DNA of 64,000 nt from Pseudidiomarina aquimaris (lineage in GTDB: Bacteria; Pseudomonadota; Gammaproteobacteria; Enterobacterales; Alteromonadaceae), in the NCBI RefSeq assembly GCF_003987395.1, contig NZ_PIPT01000001.1, positions 533,030 through 597,029 of the forward strand. The letters run 5' to 3'. The translations under genes and the position numbers were made by a program. Below, one piece after another: positions 36,067-45,534 of the stretch; position 1 is the first letter of the stretch, and the number at the start of each line of letters is the position of its first letter. Under the pieces are notes generated by a model that was not told the origin of the DNA, searched no databases, and worked only from the letters and a program-made list of their open reading frames with translations.

Positions 36067-36749
36067 ATTACAAAGAAATCACCTGGAACGGCCTATGGGA
36101 AAACAACCCAGCGCTGGTGCAGCTCTTAGGCTTGTGTCCGCTGTTGGCAGTAACGGCGACCGTAACCAATGCACTGGGGCTGGGTCTAGCGACCTTATTG
36201 GTATTGGTCGGCTCAAACATTACCGTCTCTCTGGTACGCGAATGGGTGCCTAAGGAAATTCGGATTCCGGTATTCGTGATGGTCATCGCGACCTTTGTCA
36301 CCGTGATCCAACTGTTAATGAATGCCTACGTGTACGGCCTCTATCAGTCACTCGGTATCTTTATCCCGTTGATTGTTACCAACTGTGCCATCATTGGTCG
36401 CGCCGAAGCCTTTGCCTCAAAGAACCCTTGGCAACGCGCCGCGTACGACGGGTTAATGATGGGAATTGGTTTTACCTTGGTGTTGATAGTCCTAGGCGGC
36501 ATTCGTGAAGTTATCGGTAACGGAACCCTGTTCGATGGTGCTGACCTACTGCTCGGTGACTGGGCCGCTGCTTTGCGCATCGAGATTTTCGCGGTCGACT
36601 ACCCATTACTGCTCGCGATTTTGCCACCGGGTGCCTTTATTGCCATGGGCTTTATTATTGCCGGTAAAAACTGGATTGATCATTACCGCGAACAACGCGC
36701 GGCTAAACCCGTGAAAGAAGTCACACGCGCGCGCGTTACTTCTCAATAA
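36063..36749 (+). CDS. rnfE: Rnf electron transport complex subunit E
   Basis: Six-helix inner-membrane subunit, 228 residues, homologous to RnfA and opposite in topology. Seen: [18 protein letters not shown] and [17 protein letters not shown] with the paired conserved cysteines. The ATG at 36063 overlaps rnfG. Upstream in-frame codons belong to rnfG. The operon is followed by nth after 33 bases, as in E. coli. Confidence 0.95.
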   Translation: MNYKEITWNGLWENNPALVQLLGLCPLLAVTATVTNALGLGLATLLVLVGSNITVSLVREWVPKEIRIPVFVMVIATFVTVIQLLMNAYVYGLYQSLGIFIPLIVTNCAIIGRAEAFASKNPWQRAAYDGLMMGIGFTLVLIVLGGIREVIGNGTLFDGADLLLGDWAAALRIEIFAVDYPLLLAILPPGAFIAMGFIIAGKNWIDHYREQRAAKPVKEVTRARVTSQ

Positions 36750-36782
36750 GAGCGCTCATGAAGAACGCCAATAGATAAAATT

Positions 36783-37421
36783 ATGAACAAACAAAAACGC
36801 ATTGAAATTCTTACGCGCTTGCGTGAAAACAATCCAAATCCCACCACAGAGCTCGAGTACAACTCGAGCTTTGAGCTTTTAATTGCTGTGTTGCTATCGG
36901 CGCAAGCAACCGATGTGGGAGTCAACAAAGCCACACGTAAGTTATTCCCCGCAGCGAATACTCCTGCGGCAATGCTTGCGCTTGGCGTGGATGGGGTAAA
37001 AGACTATATCAAGACTATCGGTTTATTTAATTCCAAAGCAGAGAACGTAATTAAGACCTGTGAGATCTTGGTCAACCAATACGACGGCGAAGTCCCAGAA
37101 AACCGTGAAGCCCTTGAGGCTCTGCCCGGCGTCGGACGCAAGACCGCCAACGTGGTACTCAATACCGCGTTCGGGTGGCCGACGATTGCTGTCGACACCC
37201 ATATCTTCCGCGTTTCGAACCGTACCAAGTTTGCCCCTGGTAAAACCGTGCGCGCGGTTGAAGATAAGCTAGAAAAAGTGATCCCAGCCGAGTTCAAAGT
37301 CGACGCTCATCACTGGTTTATTTTGCACGGCCGCTATACTTGCATTGCGCGCAAGCCACGCTGCGGCAGTTGCATTATTGAAGATTTATGCGAATTTAAA
37401 GACAAGACCTCAGACGAGTAA
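36783..37421 (+). CDS. nth: Endonuclease III
   Basis: DNA glycosylase/AP lyase of 212 residues that removes oxidised pyrimidines. The HhH motif [13 protein letters not shown] contains the catalytic Lys, and [11 protein letters not shown] carries the conserved Asp. The 4Fe-4S loop [17 protein letters not shown] near the C-terminus is the normal C-X6-C-X2-C-X5-C. It lies downstream of rnfE. Confidence 0.97.
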   Translation: MNKQKRIEILTRLRENNPNPTTELEYNSSFELLIAVLLSAQATDVGVNKATRKLFPAANTPAAMLALGVDGVKDYIKTIGLFNSKAENVIKTCEILVNQYDGEVPENREALEALPGVGRKTANVVLNTAFGWPTIAVDTHIFRVSNRTKFAPGKTVRAVEDKLEKVIPAEFKVDAHHWFILHGRYTCIARKPRCGSCIIEDLCEFKDKTSDE

Positions 37422-37432
37422 GGAGTACGACC

Positions 37433-37831
37433 ATGAGAATGTTACACACCATGTTACGTGTAGGCGATTTAGACCGTTCCATCAAGTTCTACACTGAACT
37501 AATGGGCATGAAATTACTACGTCAAGCCGACAACGAAGAGTACAAATACACCCTTGCTTTCGTCGGTTATGGCGACGAAAAGGACCACACCGTACTCGAG
37601 CTAACCTACAACTGGGGTAAAAGTAAGTATGACATGGGCGAAGCTTATGGCCATATCGCCATAGGTGTCGAAGATATCTATGGTTTATGCGAAGAGCTCG
37701 AAGCCAAAGGCGCAGACGTCTATCGTAAACCTGGACCGGTAAAAGGCGGGAAAACCGTGATTGCATTTGTTCGCGATCCAGACGGCTACGCCATCGAACT
37801 TATTGAACGTAAAGCAAGCGACGATCTATGA
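37433..37831 (+). CDS. gloA: Lactoylglutathione lyase (glyoxalase I)
   Basis: Metal enzyme of 132 residues isomerising the methylglyoxal-glutathione adduct to lactoylglutathione. Metal ligands are His5 ([10 protein letters not shown]), a Glu in VLELTYNWG, a His in YGHIAIGV and a Glu in DGYAIELIE. The short form without insertions suggests the nickel-type enzyme of proteobacteria. The stop overlaps the rnt start in ATGA. Confidence 0.96.
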   Translation: MRMLHTMLRVGDLDRSIKFYTELMGMKLLRQADNEEYKYTLAFVGYGDEKDHTVLELTYNWGKSKYDMGEAYGHIAIGVEDIYGLCEELEAKGADVYRKPGPVKGGKTVIAFVRDPDGYAIELIERKASDDL

Positions 37832-38490
37832 GTGATTCAGACGCAAGTCTAATGAAACAACGCTTTCGCGGTTACTTGCCGGTGGTCATCGATGTCGAGA
37901 CCGCCGGCTTTAACTCGAAAACCGATGCCCTATTGGAAATCGCGGCAGTGACGTTGAAGTTCGACGACGAAGGTTGGCTTCATCCAGATCAAACCTTCCA
38001 CTACCATGTCGATCCGTTTGAAGGTGCCAACATCGAGCAAGCAGCACTCGACTTTAACGGCATCGATCCTGACTCACCGTTACGCGGTGCGGTACCAGAA
38101 GAAGAAGCCATGAAGGAGATCTTCAAGCCGATCCGCAAAGCACAGAAAGACGCTGGCTGCCAACGCTCCGTCTTGGTCGGCCACAATGCGACCTTCGATC
38201 ATGGTTTTGTTATGGCTGCCGCTGAACGCGCAAATCTAAAACGCAATCCGTTTCATCCGTTTGTCACCTTTGATACCGCTGCCCTCGCGGCCTTAACCCT
38301 CGGCCAAACAGTGCTTATCAAAGCCTGCCAAGCCGCTGGTATCGCTTTTGACAGTAAAGAAGCTCATTCAGCCGTGTATGACACTGAACGCACGGCAGAA
38401 TTGTTTTGTTGGATGGTCAACCGCTATAAAAACCTCGGTGGCTGGCCGCTCGTTTCCTCATCGATTGAAACATCTCTAAAGGAAGACTAA
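37828..38490 (+). CDS. rnt: Ribonuclease T
   Basis: 3'-5' exoribonuclease of the DEDD family (220 residues) that trims tRNA and other small RNA 3' ends. Exo [24 protein letters not shown] (Asp, Glu), Exo [13 protein letters not shown] (Asp), and Exo [17 protein letters not shown] (His, Asp) are intact. It is coupled to gloA by a 4-base overlap, and the next gene starts one base after its stop. Confidence 0.96.
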   Translation: MSDSDASLMKQRFRGYLPVVIDVETAGFNSKTDALLEIAAVTLKFDDEGWLHPDQTFHYHVDPFEGANIEQAALDFNGIDPDSPLRGAVPEEEAMKEIFKPIRKAQKDAGCQRSVLVGHNATFDHGFVMAAAERANLKRNPFHPFVTFDTAALAALTLGQTVLIKACQAAGIAFDSKEAHSAVYDTERTAELFCWMVNRYKNLGGWPLVSSSIETSLKED

Positions 38491-38491
38491 G

Positions 38492-39190
38492 TTGAAATAC
38501 CCTGTAAGCCTTGCTGCCGCGATGGTAGCTGTTGTTGGTTTTGCACCGAGCGCACACGCTGAAATCCTCTGGCAAGACGTTAGCCTCACCTATTTGAATG
38601 GTAGCAATTACGAAGTCGGCGACAGCGACCGCCAAGTGCTCACTTTTGAACACGCTGCCGGCCACAGTTGGGGCGACTCGTTCCTCTTTGTTGACCGCTT
38701 GGATTCTGATGACGGTTTCACCGAAACCTATGCCGAATTGTCGCCACGCTTTAACGTCATGAACTTCAGCGAGGACAACTTTTTCAGCGGTGTTTACGTC
38801 GCCACAACCTGGGAAATCGGCGATGGCTTCGATAACTATCTGCTAGGTCTAGGCACTGATTTGCGCTTACCGGGCTTCGACTTCTTCCAACTGAACGGCT
38901 ATCGCCGCAGCAATGAGTTCTACGAAAGCAACTACCAGCTGACCGCTGCATGGGGCTTACCTTTAGCTGGCAATTTTTATTACGACGGCTTTTTAGATTG
39001 GTCTTCGGCAAGCACAGGCCACGCCGCCGAAATGAACTTCACCTCACAGCTCAAATACAACTTAGGCCCAGCGCTTGGTTACAGCAACCGTTTCTACGTT
39101 GGCGTAGAATATGCGCACTGGAACAATAAATTTGGCATTGACGGCGTTGATGAACGTAATTTAAATTTGTTGCTTAAGGTTCACTTTTAA
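38492..39190 (+). CDS. Tsx-like nucleoside-channel outer-membrane protein
   Basis: Outer-membrane beta-barrel of 232 residues resembling Tsx, the nucleoside-specific channel. A signal peptide ends at AHA before EILWQDVSL. Alternating aromatic beta strands follow, and the protein ends in LKVHF with the C-terminal Phe typical of barrels. The start is a TTG at 38492, six bases after AAGGAAG. Nucleoside specificity is inferred from resemblance only. Confidence 0.82.
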   Translation: MKYPVSLAAAMVAVVGFAPSAHAEILWQDVSLTYLNGSNYEVGDSDRQVLTFEHAAGHSWGDSFLFVDRLDSDDGFTETYAELSPRFNVMNFSEDNFFSGVYVATTWEIGDGFDNYLLGLGTDLRLPGFDFFQLNGYRRSNEFYESNYQLTAAWGLPLAGNFYYDGFLDWSSASTGHAAEMNFTSQLKYNLGPALGYSNRFYVGVEYAHWNNKFGIDGVDERNLNLLLKVHF

Positions 39191-39224
39191 CGTTCTCGAC
39201 CAATAACAACAATAAGGACACGCC

Positions 39225-39842
39225 ATGGACGCAACGACACCGGTTTACTCAGGTTGGCAAGCACGCGTACCGCAATTTCTTGCCATTATTATCGTTGCGA
39301 CCATGGTGTGGTCTTACATCAATCCAGCAGATATCACCGTCTGGTGGGCCGAAATGATTCCTATCATGGCCATATTTGCAGGGCTAATCGCAACCTACCG
39401 CGCATTTCGCTTCAGTAACACCGCGTATGTACTCATGAGTGTATTGCTGATCATGCACACCATCGGCGCCCACTACACCTTTGCCAACGTGCCATTTGAC
39501 TGGGTAACCAATACCTTTGACTTCGAGCGTAACCACTACGACCGCATCGCCCATTTCAGTGTTGGCTTTTACGCCTATGCTGCCGCCGAGCTCCTCGTAC
39601 GCAAACAGTGGGCACGCCCTGTCACTGCCATGTTCTTCGGCCTGTTTTTTATCATGGCGGTCGCCGCCGCATACGAAATCATCGAATGGCAATTTGCCGT
39701 GATTGAAGGCGGTGATGCTGGCATCGAGTTTCTCGGCTCCCAAGGCGACGTTTGGGATGCACAGAAAGACATGCTCGCTGATACGCTCGGTGCCGTTGTC
39801 GCCTTGGTCGTGTTTACGTTCTCGCGCTGGAACCGCAATTAA
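39225..39842 (+). CDS. DUF2238 inner-membrane protein (YjdF-like)
   Basis: Protein of 205 residues with about six helices. ADITVWWAEMIPIMAIF, HTIGAHYTFANVPF and the conserved RNHYDRIAHFSVGFYAYAA and EIIEWQFAV segments are typical of DUF2238/YjdF. Function unknown. It lies 34 bases after the Tsx-like gene on the same strand. Confidence 0.88.
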   Translation: MDATTPVYSGWQARVPQFLAIIIVATMVWSYINPADITVWWAEMIPIMAIFAGLIATYRAFRFSNTAYVLMSVLLIMHTIGAHYTFANVPFDWVTNTFDFERNHYDRIAHFSVGFYAYAAAELLVRKQWARPVTAMFFGLFFIMAVAAAYEIIEWQFAVIEGGDAGIEFLGSQGDVWDAQKDMLADTLGAVVALVVFTFSRWNRN

Positions 39843-39848
39843 AAGTTT

Positions 39849-39877
39849 GAGGCCGCAGACTACTTCTCAGCGGCCTC
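39849..39877. terminator. Hairpin between convergent genes
   Basis: Perfect arms GAGGCCGC (39849-39856) and GCGGCCTC (39870-39877) around a 13-base loop, just after the YjdF-like stop and over the stop of the minus-strand small gene. T tracts on either side are weak, so it is a candidate bidirectional terminator. Confidence 0.45.
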
Positions 39878-40036
39878 AATTTCTTGAATCTTCTTCCACA
39901 GCTCATCAGCTTCTTGGCTAATGTGAGAGCTACCACGGATATCTCCGTTACGCTGCATTTCCATAGCCTTCTTTTGTAGTTGCTCTAACTCTTTGCGCAT
40001 TTTCTTAGTTGGGCTCGACTTAAACAATCCAAACAT
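39860..40036 (-). CDS. Small DUF6435-like protein
   Basis: Charged protein of 58 residues, MFGLFKSSPTKKMRKELEQL onward, mostly one or two helices. The MFGLFK start with Lys-rich helices resembles the DUF6435/Lacal_2735-type small proteins of unknown function. An in-frame GTG at 40045 would add three residues. It is a single gene, convergent with the YjdF-like gene. Confidence 0.7.
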   Translation of the reverse strand: MFGLFKSSPTKKMRKELEQLQKKAMEMQRNGDIRGSSHISQEADELWKKIQEIEAAEK

Positions 40037-40110
40037 CTTCGTCACTCATTTAGTAGGGTTTGAGTGTGGTACGGATATATAGCTAAAACGGTTTCAGGCT
40101 GAGGGGATTA

Positions 40111-40398
40111 TTAGCCAAACTCAATCGTTTCAACATTATCAAGGTGCAAACGACGCTCTGCATGCCATAGATCATAGTTGTGCTGCATCGCTAACCAACT
40201 TTCTGGGCTTCGCCCAAGTGCTTTTGCAAGTCGCAACGCCATTTCTGGACTGACGCTACTTTGACACTTTAGAATCCGGTTCAATGTCGATGGTGCAACA
40301 TCAAGCTTCTGGGCCAGAAATCTGCAACTTATATTGTACGGCTCCATGTAGGTCGCTTTAATAAACTCTCCGGGGTGAGCAGGATTGTGCATCGTCAT
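40111..40398 (-). CDS. higA: HigA-type antitoxin (XRE family)
   Basis: DNA-binding antitoxin of 95 residues. HPGEFIKATYMEPYNIS is the HigA signature, followed by the helix-turn-helix LAQKLDVAPSTLNRILK and ALGRSPESWLAMQHNYDLW. It shares one base with the stop of higB (TAATG), with the toxin gene first, as usual for higBA. It should repress the operon and neutralise HigB. Confidence 0.92.
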   Translation of the reverse strand: MTMHNPAHPGEFIKATYMEPYNISCRFLAQKLDVAPSTLNRILKCQSSVSPEMALRLAKALGRSPESWLAMQHNYDLWHAERRLHLDNVETIEFG

Positions 40399-40676
40399 TA
40401 GTGATAATCCTCATAATCAAGCAAATAAACATTCCCAGACCTGAACTCGAAAGTTAACCGCCAGCTACCGCTAACTGAAATAGACCAACGATTCGATTGC
40501 TTGCCTTTCAATCGATGCAAGCGATACCCAGGTAGCTGCAGGTCTGTAACTTTCATGGCAGTATCCAAAGCCACAAGCTGCATGCGTAATTTCGACGCAT
40601 GTTTCGGTTGAATACCGAGAGTCCTACCTGTTCGGTAAAACGCCTCTAGGCCTTTATGCTTTATTGAGAGGATCAT
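40398..40676 (-). CDS. higB: HigB/RelE-type toxin
   Basis: Ribosome-dependent mRNA interferase of the RelE superfamily, 92 residues. ILSIKHKGLEAFYRTG at the N-terminus, then LHRLKGKQSNRWSISVSGSWRL with the basic catalytic strand, and VYLLDYEDYH at the end. The ATG at 40676 matches the family start; nine upstream codons are in frame. Forms a pair with the antitoxin gene that overlaps its stop. Confidence 0.92.
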   Translation of the reverse strand: MILSIKHKGLEAFYRTGRTLGIQPKHASKLRMQLVALDTAMKVTDLQLPGYRLHRLKGKQSNRWSISVSGSWRLTFEFRSGNVYLLDYEDYH

Positions 40677-40874
40677 AGACAATTGTTTCGCATTGCGCAA
40701 CACGCACTTATGTGTTCAGTTGCATTTATTGAGAATTTTCAGTTTATGGAACTAGCTTATGTACTGAAATAGGCGTAAATGTTCACTTGAAATGCGATAA
40801 ATCTCATCTTTCTGTAAACCTCTCGGTGCGAAAGAACGTCAAACCCTCAAACTAACAAAAAAATAGGCACCATT

Positions 40875-42308
40875 ATGAAGCTTCGTTTCGCCCTCATTGC
40901 CCTACCCCTTCTTGCTCCAATACATGCAGCACAGGCGACCAGTTCACTTGATGAGCATCAGCGCAAGGCCGACCGTATCGAACAGGGATTAACTCCGATC
41001 TATTCCATTGCTGGCGAAACGCCAAAGCATAGCATTCAAGACTTTATGAACCGCGATAACATTCCTGGTCTGAGCATTACGTTTATTGATCAAGGCCAAA
41101 TTGCGTGGGCACGTACCTATGGTTTTGCTGATCTCGCGGCGCAAACACCGGTAACCACAGACACCGTATTTACCGCCGCATCCGTCAGTAAGCCCGTGTC
41201 AGGTACCGCAGCACTGGCCTTGGTCGATCAGGGTATTATCGACTTAGATACTGACGTTAACCGCTACTTAGAAGGCTGGAAAGTTCCTGAAAATGAATAT
41301 ACGCAAGACGAAAAGGTCACCTTACGGCGCCTATTGAGCCACACCGCTGGCTTTAACCGCTATTTCCACTCGCGTTATGCGCCGGGTGTGCAGCGCCCCA
41401 CCGTCGAACAAATGCTCAGCGGCGAGGCTCCGTCAAAAGATCGTGGTGCGAAACTCATTTACGTGCCTGGTGCAGGCAATAAATATTCCAACCCTGGCTA
41501 CTTAGTGGTTGAAGAGCTCGTTACCGATGTTACCGAGCAGCCCTTTGAAGAAGTTTTGGATGAACTGGTGTTTCAACCTGCGGGAATGCAAAGCAGCTCT
41601 TTTGCTCAGCCTATTGGCGACGACTTAGCAGCGCGCAAAGCCACGGGCTACTCCGCCAATGGTAAACCGTACCCGTATGCAGCTTATGCCTTCAAAGCAC
41701 TCGGCGGCCTGTGGACCACACCAAACGATCTCGGTCGCTGGCTCATTACCCTACTCAATGACCACCACACTGGCGACGCTACCCTGCTATCACAAGAGCT
41801 CACCCAGCAAGTCTTCAATGAGCAAGGCGAGCGTTTTATCTTCTCGTTGTGGGCGTGGAAAGACGACGTCGTATTTCGCCACACCGGCCATAACCCAGGG
41901 TTCACATCATTTGTTTTTGGCTCCGTCGACAAGCAACAAGCGCTAATCGTCATGTCCAACAGCGATAACACTCAAGATCTCTTCGATCATTTGCAGCGCG
42001 CAGTCGCCGACACCTACCAATGGGATTACTTCCGCTCGGAGGTATTCGACGTGTATGAAGGTGACACCATTGATCGCCGTAAAGCATCGCTGCAATACGA
42101 CTGGAACGGTCAGTATGTGAATTTCAGCGAAGAAAAGACCGGCTTTTACATGCAAATCAATAACGAGCGCTTTTTATTAACGCCAATCGCAGCCAATGAG
42201 TTTCTTGCCGAAGAAAAGTCGATCAAAGTCGTTTTCGACGAAGACAACCTCGAGCAGGTTATTATTTGGCAAGCAAATGGCGATAGAACTAGCGCACAGC
42301 GCATGTAA
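40875..42308 (+). CDS. Secreted serine hydrolase (beta-lactamase/class C fold)
   Basis: Protein of 477 residues with a signal peptide (about 1-21, ending QAT). The serine-beta-lactamase fold is shown by Ser103-X-X-Lys106 in TAASVSKPVSG, the Tyr-Ser-Asn of NKYSNPGYLVVEE, and HTG in VFRHTGHNPGF. The C-terminal 90 residues form an extra beta domain. It may be a peptidase or esterase rather than a true antibiotic-degrading lactamase. Upstream of it 170 bases hold no visible gene. Confidence 0.87.
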   Translation: MKLRFALIALPLLAPIHAAQATSSLDEHQRKADRIEQGLTPIYSIAGETPKHSIQDFMNRDNIPGLSITFIDQGQIAWARTYGFADLAAQTPVTTDTVFTAASVSKPVSGTAALALVDQGIIDLDTDVNRYLEGWKVPENEYTQDEKVTLRRLLSHTAGFNRYFHSRYAPGVQRPTVEQMLSGEAPSKDRGAKLIYVPGAGNKYSNPGYLVVEELVTDVTEQPFEEVLDELVFQPAGMQSSSFAQPIGDDLAARKATGYSANGKPYPYAAYAFKALGGLWTTPNDLGRWLITLLNDHHTGDATLLSQELTQQVFNEQGERFIFSLWAWKDDVVFRHTGHNPGFTSFVFGSVDKQQALIVMSNSDNTQDLFDHLQRAVADTYQWDYFRSEVFDVYEGDTIDRRKASLQYDWNGQYVNFSEEKTGFYMQINNERFLLTPIAANEFLAEEKSIKVVFDEDNLEQVIIWQANGDRTSAQRM

Positions 42309-42318
42309 AACCCGACGT

Positions 42319-43137
42319 TCAGGGAGTAATGGCGTTGAGTTGCTCTACCAGCCGATGTACCTCAGCCACCACCAGCTCAGGTTCATCGCGTTGCGGAAAG
42401 TGGTAGCTGTTGTCGGTGAGCACCGCACGCCCTTGTGGAAAGGCTTCAGCCCAGTCTTTGTGGAGCTGCCCCCACATTGCACGTGCCTCATCGGTGAAAA
42501 ATAATAGCGGCGGATCGTCGTAGGTTTTGACCGACGCTATTACCGAGACGGGAATATCACCAATCTGCCCATAGTCAGGTAGCGGGCGTTTGGCCCAGAA
42601 ATCGAGGTACTGATTCGACATACCGTTTCGCATATCATCGAGCTTCACCTGCGCGATCTCTTTTCCCGCTTGCTCGAGATCGATGGCGCGCATGATATCT
42701 ACGTCATGTTCTGACGCCGGTTCAATCAACATCAGCGCTGCGATTCGCTCGGGATAGCGTGCAGCAAATACCCGAGCAATGTAGGCGCCATAGGAATGCG
42801 CCACGTACACAACCGGACCTTCGATCTTTAGTGCTTCAAGCAAGGCGAGTGCTTCTTCCGCGTATTCTTCTGAGCTGTAGTTCTTGCGAATCTGCGCGGA
42901 ATTGCCGTTCCCCAAGCGCGAGTAACGAATCGTGCGATAAGTCTTGCCAAGCTCGTGATAAACAGGCTCCCAGTCCGACATACCAGCCGAACCACCGGCC
43001 TCGAGCAACAGCGTGACCTCGCCCTCGCCTTGGTCCTGATATTCCATGGCGTGACCATTGATGATGACGAACTGTGTTTCGTTCGCAGAAACAGGAAATG
43101 AGACCAATACAAGGCAGATAAAAGTGAAAGTTTTCAT
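42319..43137 (-). CDS. Secreted alpha/beta hydrolase
   Basis: Protein of 272 residues with a signal peptide (FTFICLVLVSFPVSA) and an alpha/beta hydrolase fold: GHAMEYQDQGEG, the nucleophile elbow VVYVAHSYGAYIAR with Ser, and a late His in TDNSYHFPQRDEP. Substrate unknown. The ATG at 43137 is chosen because it starts the signal peptide; the frame runs 22 codons further upstream. It is convergent with the serine hydrolase, 10 bases between stops. Confidence 0.85.
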   Translation of the reverse strand: MKTFTFICLVLVSFPVSANETQFVIINGHAMEYQDQGEGEVTLLLEAGGSAGMSDWEPVYHELGKTYRTIRYSRLGNGNSAQIRKNYSSEEYAEEALALLEALKIEGPVVYVAHSYGAYIARVFAARYPERIAALMLIEPASEHDVDIMRAIDLEQAGKEIAQVKLDDMRNGMSNQYLDFWAKRPLPDYGQIGDIPVSVIASVKTYDDPPLLFFTDEARAMWGQLHKDWAEAFPQGRAVLTDNSYHFPQRDEPELVVAEVHRLVEQLNAITP

Positions 43138-43222
43138 GGTGTTTAGCGCTTGTGAACGACGTGGCTTAGGTGTAGTTTCATGATAACGGATCCACCGCAA
43201 CAAACCCAGAGAGGACGTTGAT

Positions 43223-43540
43223 ATGCCGGTTTATGCACTCAACCTTTTCGACATCGCCGACAAAGACGAATATCTTGCCTACGCGCGCCGTTCGGTGAAA
43301 GAAGTCACCTCCCACGGCGGCAAAGTCATTTCACTTGGCAAATTCAAAGAAGCCGCGCAAGGCGATATTACCCCGCGAACCGTAATGATTTTGGTGGAAT
43401 GGGAATCCAAACAGGCATTCGACAGCTACTGCAACGACCCAGCCCTTGCCGATTTACATCCGCATCGCGAAAACGGCACCCAAAATTACATCTGGCATTT
43501 GTTTGATAAGCTCGATGACTTACGACCCTTGTTGAAGTAA
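43223..43540 (+). CDS. DUF1330-family protein
   Basis: Protein of 105 residues with a dimeric alpha/beta-barrel (ferredoxin-like) fold typical of DUF1330: MPVYALNLFDIADKDEYLAYARR, GKVISLGKFKEA, and VMILVEWESKQAFDSYCND. Function unknown; relatives include dabb-type stress proteins. GAGAGGACG precedes the ATG at 43223. Confidence 0.85.
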   Translation: MPVYALNLFDIADKDEYLAYARRSVKEVTSHGGKVISLGKFKEAAQGDITPRTVMILVEWESKQAFDSYCNDPALADLHPHRENGTQNYIWHLFDKLDDLRPLLK

Positions 43541-43564
43541 TGAGCAGCCAGCGTTTGGAGCATT

Positions 43565-43966
43565 CTATTCTGGCAGGCCCTCATATTCGGGGGCATTGCT
43601 CAGTTTAGCTTCCCATGTCGCTCGACTCGACGTAAAGAGATGCCCTGTTGGTTTCACCTTAACTTCTGTATCCAAACAGCCCGCCGGAACCACCAACAGC
43701 GCCTCGTTTTGCGTGTTCGGCAAAGCCGATCCACAGTGTTTGCAAAAGCTCTTGCTATGGCGCGATTGCGGCAGTGTAAAGGACGTCACTGCCTCTTGCC
43801 CCGCTTGCCAATTCAATTTTGCGGACTGTGAAAATAAGTTGGCCGCATGCGCCGATCCGGTATCTTTTTGACAGTGCTTGCAATGGCACAAAAAGAAACT
43901 GTCAAATTCGCCTTTAATTTCAAATCTTACGGTGCCGCAGAGGCATGAACCGCGATGCGTCGTCAT
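43565..43966 (-). CDS. GFA-family protein (Mss4-like zinc fold)
   Basis: Protein of 133 residues in the glutathione-dependent formaldehyde-activating (GFA) family. Zinc-binding cysteines are in GSCLCGTVRFEI, LCHCKHCQKDTGSAHAANLF and SFCKHCGSALPN. Catalytic activity on formaldehyde is not established for most members. Its ATG overlaps the stop of the MFS gene (ATGA), indicating coexpression. Confidence 0.88.
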   Translation of the reverse strand: MTTHRGSCLCGTVRFEIKGEFDSFFLCHCKHCQKDTGSAHAANLFSQSAKLNWQAGQEAVTSFTLPQSRHSKSFCKHCGSALPNTQNEALLVVPAGCLDTEVKVKPTGHLFTSSRATWEAKLSNAPEYEGLPE

Positions 43967-45273
43967 TGGTTTTCCTTATTCGATTTATCTGGGAGTTTGA
44001 GCTCGTCCTGCTCCGCTTCTTCCGGGGTATTCATTTCCAACGGCTCGCCCTCATCGTTCTGCAATTGATAGTCGTACGCAGCTTGGAGGCCGGATTCATC
44101 TTCAGGAGCGCCACTCTCAAGCTCAGTACGCCCCGGATATAGTGGGGATAGCAGAGAAATAAAGATACCCGCTGCGGCAAACATTGCAAAGCTATCGGCG
44201 TAGCCAAATTTTCCAACAAATAGACCAATAATTGGCGAGCCTACGGCTTGACCCAGAGCACAAGCCACGAAGGCTAACACCGGTCCCACCGACAAATGCC
44301 CCGGCAACAGGCGAATGGCGGTCATCAAATAGAGTCCTGTAAGACTCATGTACGCCAAGCCGAAAATCATCGCTGAAAAGACCGCAAGATAAATTTGACC
44401 AGGACTCGCCGCCAATAAAGTCAAACTCGTCGTCAGCATCATCAGCATAAGGGCGTGCGTGATGGCGGGATTATTTCTATCGGCCAAGTCACTGATAATC
44501 GCCCCACCCAGTCCAGCAACACCAAGCGCGAGCCAAAGCCAACCACTTTGCTGCGATGATAGTGCGCCTAGGTTAATCGCCAAGTCCGGTCCAAAGGTCC
44601 AATACGCCGATGCAATAAAGCCCATAGCAAAGGCAAACAGGAACAAGCTAAACAATCGCCAACTTTGTCTTACCGTGATCTTAGGTGGCGGCGCGGCATC
44701 TGACGGGCGAACGCGTGAAACCGACGGTATGAGGTACCACGCAAGAAACACACCGACAATGGCAAACAGCGTGAACGAGAAATAGGCGTAGCGCCACGCA
44801 CCGACAAGCAATACGACTGCAGGAACCGAGAGCGCGACACCAATACTGGTGCCCGCGTTCATCACAGAGCTTACACGCCCGTGGATCGAGCGATCAACCA
44901 AAGCCTGCATGGCAGCGGTAAGCGCCGGCATCATCAAGCCCGTGCAGATACCGCACGCCACCACACCAATAACAAGCAAAATGGGCCCTCTGGCTTGACT
45001 CACCAACGCCAAACCGACAACGGCAAAGGTTGCCGACAATACAGTGGTATTACGTGCACCAAAATATTTGGTCACCAGCGGCGCAACTAAACTGATAAGC
45101 ACAAAACTAATCAGCGGCAGCGCCGCGATGGTACCAATTGTATTCGCGCTCAGCGCAAGATCTGCGCGAATCTGCGGCACAAACAAACCAAAGGCAAACC
45201 GCGCTAGGCCAAAACTTATCGCAATAAGTATGGCGCCAACCAGCGCAAAACGCATTCCTGAGACCTGTTGCAT
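43963..45273 (-). CDS. MFS transporter
   Basis: Twelve-helix major facilitator, 436 residues, with the first-helix motif ISFGLARFAFGLFVPQIRADL and LAPLVTKYFGARNTTVL (motif A position). The C-terminal roughly 45 residues after the last helix are strongly acidic, with many Glu and Asp. Substrate unknown. The ATG at 45273 is preceded by GGGAG eight bases upstream; two further in-frame ATGs lie just upstream. It is the last ordinary gene before the IS element. Confidence 0.85.
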   Translation of the reverse strand: MQQVSGMRFALVGAILIAISFGLARFAFGLFVPQIRADLALSANTIGTIAALPLISFVLISLVAPLVTKYFGARNTTVLSATFAVVGLALVSQARGPILLVIGVVACGICTGLMMPALTAAMQALVDRSIHGRVSSVMNAGTSIGVALSVPAVVLLVGAWRYAYFSFTLFAIVGVFLAWYLIPSVSRVRPSDAAPPPKITVRQSWRLFSLFLFAFAMGFIASAYWTFGPDLAINLGALSSQQSGWLWLALGVAGLGGAIISDLADRNNPAITHALMLMMLTTSLTLLAASPGQIYLAVFSAMIFGLAYMSLTGLYLMTAIRLLPGHLSVGPVLAFVACALGQAVGSPIIGLFVGKFGYADSFAMFAAAGIFISLLSPLYPGRTELESGAPEDESGLQAAYDYQLQNDEGEPLEMNTPEEAEQDELKLPDKSNKENQ

Positions 45274-45510
45274 CGTATCGTCTCCCATCAATGGGCGGCG
45301 GATTTAAACTCGTTCTACCATCGTGAGTCGTAGTACAAGTCTAGGAGTCATTTGCAGGTTTCGAAAGCTTTGGCTACGACAGGAGACAGTCAAATTAAAT
45401 AGGCAGCGAGTCAGAGGTAGGTCACGGCGGGATAAAACCAACATTCCAAAAATCAACAATGTGCTACCCATAGCTTTGCTTGAGAAAGTAGCTAATCAGC
45501 TTAACGGTGA

Positions 45511-45534
45511 TGGTAAGCCCCTAGTTTTCTAGAC
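45511..45534. repeat. IS3 left terminal inverted repeat
   Basis: Matches the right end inverted at 22 of 24 positions. The stop codon of the transposase lies inside it (45529-45531). Confidence 0.9.

Noticed and set aside
45323..45510. Open frame before the IS that could continue across it (NNVLPIALLEKVANQLNGD)
   Set aside because: The frame stays open if the IS is removed without duplication, but the stretch is short enough to occur by chance and no family was recognised.
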